A stretch of 64,000 nucleotides of DNA from Streptomyces spinosus (GCF_020400655.1 NZ_JAINRC010000007.1:62001-126000), one strand, 5' to 3'; positions 7,882 through 16,435 are shown, counted from the stretch's first letter. Made by a program: numbers and translations. The notes: generated from the sequence alone by a model not told the origin.

Positions 7882-8583
7882 TCAGGGTTCGATCAGGCCG
7901 ACGCGGATGGCGTAGCGGGTGAGTTCCAGGCGGTCACGCAGGCCGAGCTTCTGCAGCAGGTTGGCGCGGTGCCGCTGGACCGTCTTGACGCTGATGAACA
8001 GCAGCTCGGCGATCTCCTTCGACGAGTGCCCCTCGGCCACCAGCTTCAGGACCTCCTCCTCGCGGGGGGTGAGGACCTGCTCGGGGGCTTCCTCGCCGCG
8101 TCGGGCCCGGTCCAGGTAGTGGCGGATCAGAGCGGTGACCGCGCCGGGGTACAGGAACGGTTCGTCCCGCATCGCGGCCCGGCACGCGGCGACCAGGTCC
8201 CGGTCGGCGACCGACTTCAGCACGTACCCGCTCGCGCCGGCCTTCAGGGCCTGGAAGAAGTACTGCTCGTTGTCGTGCATGGTGAGCATCAGGATCCGCA
8301 GGCCCGGTTTGAGGACGGCCAGTTCCCTGGCGGCCTGCAAGCCGGTCATGCGCGGCATGGCGATGTCCAGCACGGCCAGGTCGGCATCAAGGGTGCGGGC
8401 CAGGTCGACGGCCTCGGCGCCGTCACCGGCCTCGGCGACCACCTCCAGGTCCGGTTCCTGGTCGAGGATGAGCCGCACACCCCGCCGGACCAGCGCGTGG
8501 TCGTCGGCGAGCAGGATGCGGATCGTGCTCCGGGAGGCCGTCCGGGTCGGTGTCCCCGCCGGGGGCGTGGTGGCGTCGGGCAT
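7882..8583 (-). CDS. NarL/FixJ-family response regulator
   Basis: A 233-residue regulator. After a 20-residue Thr/Pro-rich extension, a receiver domain begins at IRILLADDHALVRRGV (acidic pair DD), with the phosphorylated Asp in LAVLDIAMPRMTG, Thr/Ser in ILMLTMHD and Lys in GYVLKSV. The C-terminal LuxR-type helix-turn-helix is LTPREEEVLKLVAEGHSSKEIAELL and following. It should bind DNA as a dimer when phosphorylated by the kinase whose gene ends 2 bases upstream. ATG at 8583 is chosen because longer readings in this frame run into the kinase gene. Likely targets are its own surroundings, including the palindrome-rich region at 9673-9762 and the DksA-MreB gene set; this is inferred from context. 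Confidence 0.93.
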   Translation of the reverse strand: MPDATTPPAGTPTRTASRSTIRILLADDHALVRRGVRLILDQEPDLEVVAEAGDGAEAVDLARTLDADLAVLDIAMPRMTGLQAARELAVLKPGLRILMLTMHDNEQYFFQALKAGASGYVLKSVADRDLVAACRAAMRDEPFLYPGAVTALIRHYLDRARRGEEAPEQVLTPREEEVLKLVAEGHSSKEIAELLFISVKTVQRHRANLLQKLGLRDRLELTRYAIRVGLIEP

Positions 8584-8585
8584 GG

Positions 8586-9539
8586 TCACGGCTGCTTCCT
8601 GGGAGCGGACGCGGTGAGCTGGACCCGGGTGCCGGTACCGGGCGCCGGGGTGATCTCGAGGCTCCCCCCGATGAGCAGGGCACGCTCGCGCATGCCGCGG
8701 ATGCCGGCGCCTTCGCGGGGCGCCTTGATGCCGGAGCCGTCGTCGGTGACCGTCAGCACCACGCTGTCGTCGGCGTGGCGCAGGGCGACCGTGACCCGCC
8801 GGGCGTCCGCGTGACGGGCGACGTTGGTCAGCGACTCCTGGGCGACGCGGTAGAGGACGAGTTCGGTCTCCGGCGCGAGGGCGGGCAGGTCGGCGTCGAA
8901 CCGGCGGCCGACCCGCAGCCCGGTGTGCGTGGCGAAGTCCTCGGTGAGCGAGGTCAGCGCACTGACCAGCCCGAGGTCGTCCAGCACGCCGGGCCGCAGC
9001 CGGCGCACCAGGCGACGGACCTCGTCGAGGCTCTGCCGGGTGATCTCCTGCGCCTCGTGCAGCTCTTCCCGCAGTGCCGCCGGTGCGTCGTCCGCGGCCC
9101 GCTTCAGTCCCAGCAGGATCGCGGTCATGCTCTGGCCGACCTCGTCGTGCAACTCCTGCGCGATGCGGCGGCGTTCGGCCTCCTGCGCCAGCAGGGCGCG
9201 GGCGCTGCTGGTGGCCCTTTCGTGTTCCAGCCGCTCCAGCATGGCGTTGAACGTGCGGATCACCTCGGCGACCTCGCCGCCTCCGGATGCCGGCAGACGC
9301 TGGCCGGGGCGCAGCAGGTCCACGGTGGTCATGAGCTTCGTGAGCCGGTCGAGCGGGGCCAGTCCGAGCCGCAGCAGCACGGCGTTGGCGACGAGCATCA
9401 CGGCCATACCGCCGACGAGGATGACCGCCTCGGTGAGGAGGACCGGCACGGAGACGGTCACCGGGGCCCACAGGAGCAGCGCGGTCGCCGTGCCCAGCAC
9501 GACGGCGTTCAGGGCGAAGATCCGCCAGAACAAGGACAC
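8586..9539 (-). CDS. Sensor histidine kinase (HisKA_3, NarX/DegS type)
   Basis: A 317-residue membrane kinase. Two hydrophobic segments lie in the first 75 residues (LFWRIFALNAVVLGTATALL and VILVGGMAVMLVANAVLL) with almost no loop between them, so sensing is probably in the membrane or cytoplasm. A HAMP linker (LAPLDRLTKLMTT through EVAEVIRTFNAML) leads to the HisKA_3 box RRRIAQELHDEVGQSM with the phosphorylated His, and a GHKL ATPase domain (ESLTNVARHA, DDGSGI and GIRGMRERA). The GTG at 9539, giving MSLFWRIF, is preferred over an upstream start that adds about 58 charged residues. It is transcribed with the response regulator. The signal is unknown. Confidence 0.92.
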   Translation of the reverse strand: MSLFWRIFALNAVVLGTATALLLWAPVTVSVPVLLTEAVILVGGMAVMLVANAVLLRLGLAPLDRLTKLMTTVDLLRPGQRLPASGGGEVAEVIRTFNAMLERLEHERATSSARALLAQEAERRRIAQELHDEVGQSMTAILLGLKRAADDAPAALREELHEAQEITRQSLDEVRRLVRRLRPGVLDDLGLVSALTSLTEDFATHTGLRVGRRFDADLPALAPETELVLYRVAQESLTNVARHADARRVTVALRHADDSVVLTVTDDGSGIKAPREGAGIRGMRERALLIGGSLEITPAPGTGTRVQLTASAPRKQP

Positions 9540-9876
9540 CGGTCCTACGCCTCTCCTTCTACAGCCTCGGCCCACCTCCGCTGTCGGCCGTCGCGCCGCC
9601 CCGCCGCGTCCACGGTACCGGGGCGCTCGGGTGCGCCTGTGGCCAGCGTCCCCCGTCGCGGGTGCCGCGTCGATGGGGCCCGGACCCCATTTCCGGGGGC
9701 GCGCACCACCCATGACCCTGCCGTATGGGTCCCGCGCCCCGGCGTAGATGGGTCCCGCGCCCGATAGGTGTCCGCCGCCGGCCCGGCCATGGTGGGAGGC
9801 ACACGATCACCGCCGACGACGGGCGTGCGGCGCGGCGACGCCGCCGCGCCGTGGGCCGCCGCGAAAGGAACCGACC
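9540..9876. promoter_or_regulatory. Divergent control region with a palindrome and direct repeats
   Basis: This 337-base region separates the kinase gene from the DksA-like gene. Positions 9673-9690 read atggggcccggaccccat, which is palindromic in 16 of 18 bases. The 15-mer atgggtcccgcgccc occurs at 9725-9739 and again at 9748-9762, a 23-base period, so two tandem sites on nearly the same DNA face. GC-rich palindromes of the GGGnCC-type are seen upstream of genes controlled by NarL-family dormancy regulators of the DevR/OsdR kind, but I cannot assign the factor. No gene is visible here. Confidence 0.5.
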
Positions 9877-10188
9877 ATGTCACTCGACGTCACCCGGGCC
9901 GAACCCCATCGGGACGAGGCCCGACGGCACCTGGAACACGCCCGTGTGTCGCGGCTGGCCCAGCTCCAGGCACTCGACGAGACCGTGCACACCACGGACG
10001 CGTACCTGCTGACCGAGCAGAAGTCCGCCATGAAGCGGGTCCTGAGGGAGATCGAGGAGGCCTTCACCCGTATCGACGAGGGCTCCTACGGCACCTGCCA
10101 GGACTGTGCCAAGCCCATTCCCGCGGAACGGCTGGAGATCCTGCCGTACACCCGCTACTGCGTCGCCTGCCAGCGCCGCGCCACCTGA
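9877..10188 (+). CDS. DksA/TraR-type zinc-finger protein
   Basis: A 103-residue protein with a helical N-terminal half, a conserved EIEEAFTRIDEGSYGTCQDC turn and a four-Cys zinc site (CQDC and YCVAC, about residues 77-99). Such proteins enter the secondary channel of RNA polymerase and alter promoter kinetics during stress, or act more loosely as DnaK suppressor homologues. ATG at 9877 follows GAAAGGAA; longer forms in this frame run through the palindrome region. It is the first of four co-directional genes with a second DksA-like gene, an MreB-like gene and a membrane protein gene. Confidence 0.9.
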   Translation: MSLDVTRAEPHRDEARRHLEHARVSRLAQLQALDETVHTTDAYLLTEQKSAMKRVLREIEEAFTRIDEGSYGTCQDCAKPIPAERLEILPYTRYCVACQRRAT

Positions 10189-10240
10189 CCACCGCCCGTC
10201 ACGCCGCCCTCCTGCCTCCTGCCCCCGAAGGGGTGAAGTG

Positions 10241-10612
10241 GTGAACCACCAGACCATCGGCCAGAGCACGACACACCTGTCGGCCGAGGACCTCGCAGCA
10301 CTGCGCCGGCACCTCAGGGAGCAGCGCGTGTTCCGCCGGGAGCAACTGCTGCAGCTCGCCGGACCGGTCACCTCGCGCGCCGAGGACCGGCTGCAGCGGC
10401 AGGCCGCCGCGCAGATCGAGGTACGCGTCAAGCTCGCCGCGTCCGCCCGCATGGTCCTCGCCGACGTCGAGGCGGCCCTGCGGCGCATGGACGACGGCTC
10501 GTACGGCGCCTGCCACCTGTGCCGGCGCCCCATCGACCGGGAGCGGCTGATGATCGTGCCGCAGTGCCGTTACTGCGTGCGCTGCCAGCAGGTCAGGCAG
10601 GCGGTCCCATGA
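10241..10612 (+). CDS. Second DksA/TraR-type zinc-finger protein
   Basis: A 123-residue paralogue of the previous gene. It has a longer coiled N-terminal part (LSAEDLAALRRHLREQRVFRR) and the same DVEAALRRMDDGSYGACHLC motif with a four-Cys site (CHLC and YCVRC). GTG at 10241 follows AAGGGG with 7-base spacing. The stop TGA overlaps the ATG of the next gene by four bases, so the two are translationally coupled. Two different DksA-like proteins side by side suggest distinct polymerase-binding roles under stress, but that is inferred. Confidence 0.9.
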   Translation: MNHQTIGQSTTHLSAEDLAALRRHLREQRVFRREQLLQLAGPVTSRAEDRLQRQAAAQIEVRVKLAASARMVLADVEAALRRMDDGSYGACHLCRRPIDRERLMIVPQCRYCVRCQQVRQAVP

Positions 10613-11442
10613 CCGGCACCGACCACGACCGTGCCACCGCTGCCCGGCACCTGCCCTGGCCGCTGTGCCGGCGCTGCTGCGGCGTCGCCCTGGACATGGG
10701 AAGCGTGCGCACCCGGGCCTGGATCGCCGGAAAGGGTGTGGTCGTCGACGTACCGTCCGTGACCTTTCCGGGCTCGGGCGCGGTGCACCCCATCCAGCGC
10801 GGCACCATCATCGACACCGCGGAGTGCGCCCGCATGCTCCACCGCCTGCTCGCCCGCCGCCTGCCGCGTGGTGCCCGCCCCATGGTCGTCGTCACCGCGC
10901 CCGTGCTCGACGGCGTCGCCTACCGCGCCCAGGCCCGCAGCGCGGTCGACGTGCTCCGCCCGCTCAGTGTCCTGACCGTGCCCGGCGCCCGGGCCGTCGC
11001 CGTGGCGGCCGGCGCGGACACGTCCCGTCCGCTGCTGGTGGCGGACATCGGCGCCCACCTCACCGAGGTGGTGCTGCTGGCCGACGGCGACATCACCGAC
11101 GCGCGCCGCACCGCCCTGGGCACCGGCGATCTGGAGGACACGACCACGCCCGGGGAGATCGCCGGGGCGGTCGCCTCGATGCTGACGGCGATGCTCCGGC
11201 AGGACCGCACCTCGCTCGCCGCCGACGCGGCGCACCGCGGCGTCCTGCTGGCCGGTGGAGGCGCGTTGCGTCCCGAGATCACCCGCCGTCTCAGCGAGCG
11301 GTGGCACCTGCCGCTGCACGTGGTCCCGGCGCCGCACACCGCAGCGGTGCGCGGCGCCGCCAAGCTTCTGCAAGCCGCCCACACCCACCCCTCCGCGTGC
11401 GGTCGCGAGGCGGCGGAGGGAGTCGACTCGGCGCGTCGGTGA
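10609..11442 (+). CDS. MreB/FtsA-like actin-fold ATPase
   Basis: A 277-residue protein of the actin/Hsp70 superfamily, shorter than typical MreB (about 340). The phosphate-1 loop is GVALDMGSVRTRAWIAGKG, the phosphate-2 loop is LLVADIGAHLTEVVLL and the adenosine motif is GVLLAGGGALRPEI. The start at 10609 uses the ATGA overlap with the preceding DksA gene; a longer reading would bury most of that gene. True MreB of Streptomyces lies in the mre/dcw region, so this is a stand-alone paralogue. In Streptomyces and mycobacteria such genes occur near dormancy-type regulators. Whether it forms filaments cannot be told from sequence. Confidence 0.85.
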   Translation: MTGTDHDRATAARHLPWPLCRRCCGVALDMGSVRTRAWIAGKGVVVDVPSVTFPGSGAVHPIQRGTIIDTAECARMLHRLLARRLPRGARPMVVVTAPVLDGVAYRAQARSAVDVLRPLSVLTVPGARAVAVAAGADTSRPLLVADIGAHLTEVVLLADGDITDARRTALGTGDLEDTTTPGEIAGAVASMLTAMLRQDRTSLAADAAHRGVLLAGGGALRPEITRRLSERWHLPLHVVPAPHTAAVRGAAKLLQAAHTHPSACGREAAEGVDSARR

Positions 11443-11585
11443 CCGACGGCGAGGTGGCAGGCGACGTGCCGGTCCCGGTGGACCCGGGACCGGCACGTGG
11501 CCCGGGGCGCACCGCGAGACACACTCCCAGGCCCGCGCGCGTCCCGGTTCCCCCGCCCCCCGCGTCCACGCCGGAAGGAGGACAC

Positions 11586-12200
11586 GTGCCCCGTCGCCAT
11601 TCGCCGCCTCCCGAGGAGTTGCCCGTGGTCACGCTCCGGCGCCTGAGACGCAACCCCCTGTGCCGCCGCAGCGACCTGGTCCGTGCGTGGGCCGGTCTCT
11701 GCCTGCTGTCGGCCGCGCTGGCAGCCACCCCCGCCGCCATGGTCCTCGTCGGCGACGCCGCCCACCGCCACTACGCCCGCGCCGCCCGGCACCAGGCCGC
11801 CACCCGTCACCAGACCACCGCCGTCCTCCTCGAGGACGCCCGGGACCACCCCGAACCCGGGTCCGCCGAGCCCAGGAAGACCCGCTACCCGGCCGAGGTC
11901 CGCTTCACCGACCCCCTCGGGCGCACCCGCACCGCCACCGCCGACGTCCAGCCCGCCCTGGCCAAGGGCAGCGCGGTCCGTGTCTGGGCCGGCACCGACG
12001 GGACGATCCGCGACCCACCGATGAGCCCTCGTGAGGTCCACAGCCGCGCCATGGGATCGGCCGTCATCGCCGCCCTCGGCGTCCACGCCGCGGCAGCCGC
12101 CGCCTACGGCGCCACCTGTCTCGTCATCCGGCGCCGCAACCTCGCCGCGTGGGACACCGCCTGGGCCCGGACGGCTCCCCGCTGGACGACGTCGCCGTAG
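11586..12200 (+). CDS. Rv1733c-like two-helix membrane protein
   Basis: A 204-residue protein with the family start RRNPLCRRSDLVRAWAG and two transmembrane segments (LCLLSAALAATPAAMVLVG and AVIAALGVHAAAAAAYGATC) flanking an extracytoplasmic domain of about 95 residues. The Mycobacterium tuberculosis homologue Rv1733c belongs to the DosR dormancy regulon, which fits the two-component and DksA neighbours. GTG at 11586 follows GGAAGGAGG, the strongest Shine-Dalgarno in this stretch; readings further upstream run through the 143-base gap after the MreB-like gene. Function is unknown. Confidence 0.82.
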   Translation: MPRRHSPPPEELPVVTLRRLRRNPLCRRSDLVRAWAGLCLLSAALAATPAAMVLVGDAAHRHYARAARHQAATRHQTTAVLLEDARDHPEPGSAEPRKTRYPAEVRFTDPLGRTRTATADVQPALAKGSAVRVWAGTDGTIRDPPMSPREVHSRAMGSAVIAALGVHAAAAAAYGATCLVIRRRNLAAWDTAWARTAPRWTTSP

Positions 12201-12354
12201 GCCGCGGCCGGCCGAGGGCCCGCGCACGACGGGGGCGGCAGTGACGGAGACGGTGGGGGGCGGCGGCGCTCCGGACGGAACCCGGAGGCAACGGGCGACG
12301 ACCTGGCGTACGGTCAGTCCGTGACCCGTACCCGGAGATCCAGACGGTGAGCCG

Positions 12355-12852
12355 GTGAGCGGCTGGTGGGCTTACCTGGAGGAACGGACGCGCCGGGAAG
12401 TGGACGCCGAAGTGGTGCGGGACCGCCGCGTGCCGGCGGTCAAGGCGGTCCTGGACGCCCTGCGCCCGCTGGGGTTGGGCTTGTTCGAGGCGGAGCGGGT
12501 GGTCCACGCGCGCTACGCGGCTCTCGCCGGCCAGGTACGGCGCACACCGCCCGATCCGCTCGACGTCCCCTCGCTCGCCGCCCGTTCCGCAGCCCTCCCG
12601 GGCCGGGTGGCCGCGGTCGAGGCCGTGTGGGACGGCGACACGGTGCACGACTGGTTCGTGCTCCTGATCGCGGTCCTGGAGGATCCGGACGGGGAGGGCC
12701 ACCTGGCGACCGTCTGCCGCCGCCGTGGCGGCCCTCCTCCGGCGACGGCCGCAACCGAGGCCGGCCGGGCGCCGGCCGGCCACCTTGGCGTGCCGTTCCA
12801 CTTCGCCTCCCCGGACGTCCCCGACGCCGGCATGGGCCGGGTGACGTTCTGA
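12355..12852 (+). CDS. Conserved hypothetical protein
   Basis: A 165-residue protein that I do not recognise. It begins SGWWAYLEERTRREVDAEVVRDRRVPAVKAVLDAL, has a hydrophobic patch in the middle (VHDWFVLLIAVLEDPD) and an Ala/Pro-rich C-terminus. It has no signal peptide, transmembrane helix or known motif. The GTG start at 12355 has only a distant GGAGA upstream, so the start is uncertain. It stands alone, 154 bases after the Rv1733c-like gene on the same strand. Confidence 0.6.
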   Translation: MSGWWAYLEERTRREVDAEVVRDRRVPAVKAVLDALRPLGLGLFEAERVVHARYAALAGQVRRTPPDPLDVPSLAARSAALPGRVAAVEAVWDGDTVHDWFVLLIAVLEDPDGEGHLATVCRRRGGPPPATAATEAGRAPAGHLGVPFHFASPDVPDAGMGRVTF

Positions 12853-12973
12853 CGCCCTGTCCGGCACGCGTCCTGCGCCGCAGCTCCCGCGACCGGCAAG
12901 GTTCGCCCCGCATGGGTCGCGCCCACGCGGGAAACCGGTGATCACGTTTCGGCGATGCGGGAGGAGATTCTCC

Positions 12974-13186
12974 ATGCACAAGGGCAAGTGGATAACAGGC
13001 AGCGCGCGCAAGGAGTTGGCCGAGGCCTTCACCAAGGAGTACCGGGAGGGACAGTCGATCCGTGCCATAGCCGAGGCTCATGGCCGGTCGTACGGCTTCG
13101 TGCACCGGGTGCTCACCGAAGCCGGCGCGCCTCTCAGGGCACGGGGCGGTGACGTCCGTACCAGCGCGGCCCATTCGGCGCGGTAA
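12974..13186 (+). CDS. Small helix-turn-helix protein
   Basis: A 70-residue basic protein. Residues about 25-55 (EYREGQSIRAIAEAHGRSYG FVHRVL region) form a helix-turn-helix of the kind found in resolvases and sigma-like regulators. Homologues of this size are widespread in Streptomyces. ATG at 12974 follows GGAGGAGA with suitable spacing, which is better than the GTG at 12938. It could bind DNA but has no known target. It is isolated from its neighbours by about 100 bases on each side. Confidence 0.75.
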   Translation: MHKGKWITGSARKELAEAFTKEYREGQSIRAIAEAHGRSYGFVHRVLTEAGAPLRARGGDVRTSAAHSAR

Positions 13187-13289
13187 CAGCCGCGTCCCCG
13201 GCCGCCAGAGGCTGCACCACCGGTTTTCAGGGTAGCCGGACCTCATGGGGCCCCCGACGAGAGCAGGGCACCCTGGCGAGAGGAGTGTC

Positions 13290-13451
13290 ATGTCAGGAGT
13301 TCTCCAGCGCATCAAGCAGTTCGCCAACAGCCCGCAGGGCCGGCGCACGATCGAGCAGGTGCGCCGTACCGCGTCCGATCCGCGCCGTCGAGCCCAGGCA
13401 CAGCGGCTCATCGGCAAGCTGCGCTCCCGGCGTTCGGGTTCGGGCATCTGA
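13290..13451 (+). CDS. Small basic conserved protein (53 residues)
   Basis: A 53-residue, strongly basic protein (SGVLQRIKQFANSPQGRR, and RRRAQAQRLIGKLRSRRSG near the end) with no recognised domain. Its amphipathic helices and charge suggest nucleic-acid or membrane binding, but this is only composition. ATG at 13290 is preceded by GAGAGGAG at ideal spacing, and the codon pattern is normal, so it is likely a real gene. It lies 103 bases after the small helix-turn-helix gene. Confidence 0.65.
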   Translation: MSGVLQRIKQFANSPQGRRTIEQVRRTASDPRRRAQAQRLIGKLRSRRSGSGI

Positions 13452-13655
13452 CCGTCCCAGCGGTGGCCGGGGAGCGGCGCACACGGGCCGGGCGGTCCGC
13501 GACGGCACGCCGGCGGCGCCGAGGCGGTCGAAGGCGGCGCACCTCTCGGCCCCGCCGGTCGTGAGGTCGTGAGGTCCGACGCGCGGAAGCCGCGCGGGCC
13601 TCGCCGGCCCCGCCCCGCCCCGCCGGGAACCCGCCGCATCGTGCGGCGTCACCGG

Positions 13656-14132
13656 TCAGGCAGTCGTCCCCTCCCGGTCGGAGGACGGCCACACGTAGGG
13701 CAGGTCGTCCGGCACGCCGGGGAACACGGGTGCGTAGGTGTCCCGGTCCTTGCGGACGAGCGCGGACTGGTGGCTGCGGTGGAAGGCCTCGTCACCGAGC
13801 CACGGCGGGAGTTCGCCCGCGGCTGCCAGAGCGGGCTGGTCACGCACGTGTGCGCCCGGACGGCCCGCCGCGTATCCGGCGATCAGTGACGCGGCACAGC
13901 TGTCCTGGTGCCCCTGCTCGCGCCAGACCCGGCAGACTTCGAGTCCGTAGCGGACCAGGGCCTCCTCGTAGCCGCTCCACATGCGCACGGCCGGGTGCCT
14001 GCGCCAGCCGTATCCGGGAACGGTCAGGCCGCGCAGGACCTGGAGCGCCTCGACCCGCTGCTTGCCGAGGCGGCGCCGGTCCAGGATCAGGGCGGAGCGC
14101 CGGAAGTCGGCATCTGGCAGGAACGTCTGCAT
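13656..14132 (-). CDS. MSMEG_6728-like protein (pyrimidine dimer glycosylase-related fold)
   Basis: A 158-residue protein of the actinobacterial family that begins MQTFLPDADFRRSALILDRRRLGKQRVEALQVL. The RLGKQRVEAxQIL helix and the later WRRHPAVRMWSGYEEAL motif are typical. The family is distantly related to pyrimidine-dimer DNA glycosylases, but activity is not established. I chose ATG at 14132 (MQTF), which matches family starts and has AGGA upstream, over the ATG at 14153. It is co-directional with the hypothetical gene at 14248, 115 bases away. Confidence 0.8.
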   Translation of the reverse strand: MQTFLPDADFRRSALILDRRRLGKQRVEALQVLRGLTVPGYGWRRHPAVRMWSGYEEALVRYGLEVCRVWREQGHQDSCAASLIAGYAAGRPGAHVRDQPALAAAGELPPWLGDEAFHRSHQSALVRKDRDTYAPVFPGVPDDLPYVWPSSDREGTTA

Positions 14133-14247
14133 GGTCGCCGTCCTGGAAGTCATGGAGCGGGTGCGGGAGTTGGGCTGGTCCGGGTTTGCTCGCAGGTGTG
14201 CCGCCGGGGCCGGCGGACCCGGCGGTCCCGCCCGGTGCGGGAGGCGG

Positions 14248-14700
14248 TCAGCCGTCCCCGGCCGGGGGGCTCGCCGTGTGGCCGAGGCGTCCGAGGGTGC
14301 GGCGCGCCTCCTTCATCTCCGCCTCGTACAGGTGGTCCCGGCCCTGGGCGAGTGCGTTCACCACACTGCGTTCCAGCTCCCGGAACGGCCCGTAGTAGGT
14401 GTCGTTGTAGGCCTCGACGATCTGGAAGGTCCAGTGACCGGGGATGACGTCGCGGCCCAGGATCTCCGCCTCGGCCTTCGCCGCCCACTCGGTGTGCCCG
14501 GCCTCGCGCAGCAGCCGTACCGCCCGTTCCAGTTCGAGGTCGGCCCCGCCGGTCAGCTGGTGGAAGCTGTACAGATGGCCGCGGGCGCGCTCCGTGGTCT
14601 CCAGAGCCTTCGACAGCGAGCCGAGGGCTTCCACGGTCAGGTCGTCGACACCTTCCGGGCGGCGGTAGCGGTGGTCGGGCCCGCCCTGGCACTCGTTCAT
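14248..14700 (-). CDS. Conserved hypothetical protein, all-helical
   Basis: A 150-residue, Glu/Ala/Leu-rich, mostly helical protein (LTVEALGSLSKALETTERARGHLYSFHQL, then GHWTFQIVEAYNDTYYGPFRELE). It has no signal peptide or membrane helix. The pattern resembles a conserved actinobacterial family of unknown function; a ferritin-like helical bundle is conceivable but no metal ligands stand out. ATG at 14700 follows AGGGAG, so I reject the longer start at 14739. It lies downstream of crtU on the same strand, with a 142-base gap. Confidence 0.75.
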   Translation of the reverse strand: MNECQGGPDHRYRRPEGVDDLTVEALGSLSKALETTERARGHLYSFHQLTGGADLELERAVRLLREAGHTEWAAKAEAEILGRDVIPGHWTFQIVEAYNDTYYGPFRELERSVVNALAQGRDHLYEAEMKEARRTLGRLGHTASPPAGDG

Positions 14701-14842
14701 GGCACTCCCTGGGTGCTGTGGCTCTGTCGGTTCCCGCATCCCTTCCCGCCGCGCCCGGCGACCGCGTGCGGCGTGGGCCGCACGGGTGACGGGTCGTCGT
14801 GTGCGGCGCGCTCGCCCGCGACCGCCACGCGCCGGCGGCCGG

Positions 14843-16435
14843 TCACCGCGTGCCGGAGCCCCGGGCGGCGGCGCCGGCCAGGCCCCGCAGCAGGGCGTTC
14901 CGGCCGTGCCGCGGAACCGTCCACAGGGTCACTCCCCGCACGCCCCACTGCTCCAGCAGGGCGTTGGCCGCGAGGAAGCCGGTCGTCGCGGCCCGTTCCA
15001 TGAGCGCCACGGGCAGGCCGGTGCGGACGAGGTCGCCGGCCACCATGAGGTGGGGGTCCGGGGTGCGGACGGCCGGCCGGTCGCCGTGACCGCCCACCGG
15101 GAACAGCGGGCAGTCGTCGCGCCATTCGTGGCGGGCGTCGACGATCGTGGCGTCGCGCGTCTCCGGATAGACGCGGTGCATCTGTTCGATCAGGCGCTTC
15201 TCCTCGACGTCCCGGGCGGCGTCGGCCGGGACCGCGTAGGCGTGCAGCTCCACCACGGACCCCCCGGTGCGGGCGGCCCAGTGGGCGGCCTCGTCCTCCC
15301 AGCGCTCCAGGACACTGACGTTGTCCAGGGTGCCGAATCCGCCGGTGCCCAGGAAGCCCGGACGGTCCGGTGCCACGGGACGGTCCAGCCACAGCCTGGT
15401 CACCAGGAACGGCGGGGCGTTGCGCAGCCGTGCGATCCGCTCGCGCCACGGGGCGTCGCCCAGCAGGTCCGAGCGGGCGACGAGGCCGCGCAGGCCCGCG
15501 GTGTCCAGGGCGAGGACGACGGCGTCGTGATGCCGTTCGTCCCGGTCCGTGACGACCTGGTGACCGCCGCCGCGCCTCGGTGTGACGTGTTCGACGGCCG
15601 TGGCGGTGCGCACCTCGGCGCCGTGCCGCCGCAGGTGACCGGCCAGGGGCTCCCACAGGGCGGCCGGGAAGGGCGCGCGGGGCACGTCGAAGAGCAGGCC
15701 CTCGGCCGAGCCGAGGAAGTAGACGTGGAACATCAGCGCCATCTCGGCCGCCGAGAGCTGCCGGGGGTCGGCGAAGAAGCTGCGCGAGAACACCTCGAAG
15801 GCGAGGTGCCGGGCCTTTTCGGGGAAGCGGACGGCGTCGAGGAACGCATGGGCGCTGACGTGGTCGAGCCGGTCGTAGATCTCGGGGACGCGGACGTCGA
15901 GCAACGGCAGGGCCGCGACCGGGTTCATGCGGCGCATGTCCCGCAGGGTGAAGGTGGGGCTGAGCGCGGCGAAGCCGAGCGCGCTCCAGGGCGGGGTGCG
16001 CGGGACGCGGCGGAAGCTGTCGCGCGTTCCGCCGGCGTGCAGCAGCGGGTAGTCGGGCAGACCGGTCAGTCGCCGCAGGCCGGGGTCGGTACGGCGGAGC
16101 AGCCCGCGCAGGTTGTAGTACTGGCGGAAGAAGGCGTGGAAGCCCCGGCTCATGGTGACCCGGGTGCCGTCCCGCAGGGTGGTCGGCCAGCCCCCGGCGC
16201 GCCCGCCGAGGTACGGCTGCCGCTCGTACAGCGTCACGGCCACCCCGCGTTCGGCGAGCGCCGTGGCGGCGGCGAGACCGGCGATGCCGCCGCCGACGAC
16301 GGCGACGCTGGGGCGGGGCCCGGCGACGCGCGGGGCACCGGGCGGCGCCGGCAGCATGCGGGCCCGCCGGTCCCGGCCCGGACGACCGCCGTCCGGCCGC
16401 TCGGCCGCGGTCGCCCCCCACTGCGCCGCGGTCAT
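14843..16435 (-). CDS. crtU: Isorenieratene synthase (beta-carotene desaturase/methyltransferase CrtU)
   Basis: A 530-residue FAD enzyme. After a 40-residue leader it has the Rossmann motif VAVVGGGIAGLAAATALAE and the carotenoid-desaturase pattern YERQPYLGGRAGG, then SRGFHAFFRQYYNLRGLL, typical of CrtU. The C-terminal FAD motif is HLMVAGDLVRTGLPVALMERA. CrtU turns the beta-rings of beta-carotene into aromatic phi-rings by desaturation and methyl migration, giving isorenieratene. Its ATG overlaps the stop of crtT by four bases, so crtY, crtT and crtU form one operon, as in S. griseus and S. coelicolor. The upstream crtE, crtI, crtB and crtV genes are not in this window. Confidence 0.92.
   Translation of the reverse strand: MTAAQWGATAAERPDGGRPGRDRRARMLPAPPGAPRVAGPRPSVAVVGGGIAGLAAATALAERGVAVTLYERQPYLGGRAGGWPTTLRDGTRVTMSRGFHAFFRQYYNLRGLLRRTDPGLRRLTGLPDYPLLHAGGTRDSFRRVPRTPPWSALGFAALSPTFTLRDMRRMNPVAALPLLDVRVPEIYDRLDHVSAHAFLDAVRFPEKARHLAFEVFSRSFFADPRQLSAAEMALMFHVYFLGSAEGLLFDVPRAPFPAALWEPLAGHLRRHGAEVRTATAVEHVTPRRGGGHQVVTDRDERHHDAVVLALDTAGLRGLVARSDLLGDAPWRERIARLRNAPPFLVTRLWLDRPVAPDRPGFLGTGGFGTLDNVSVLERWEDEAAHWAARTGGSVVELHAYAVPADAARDVEEKRLIEQMHRVYPETRDATIVDARHEWRDDCPLFPVGGHGDRPAVRTPDPHLMVAGDLVRTGLPVALMERAATTGFLAANALLEQWGVRGVTLWTVPRHGRNALLRGLAGAAARGSGTR

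Noticed and set aside
6944-7915. Long open frame on the plus strand opposite the secreted repeat gene
   Set aside because: Arg/Gly/Val repeats mirror the DNA repeats, with no Shine-Dalgarno and no signal peptide; the minus-strand gene has both.
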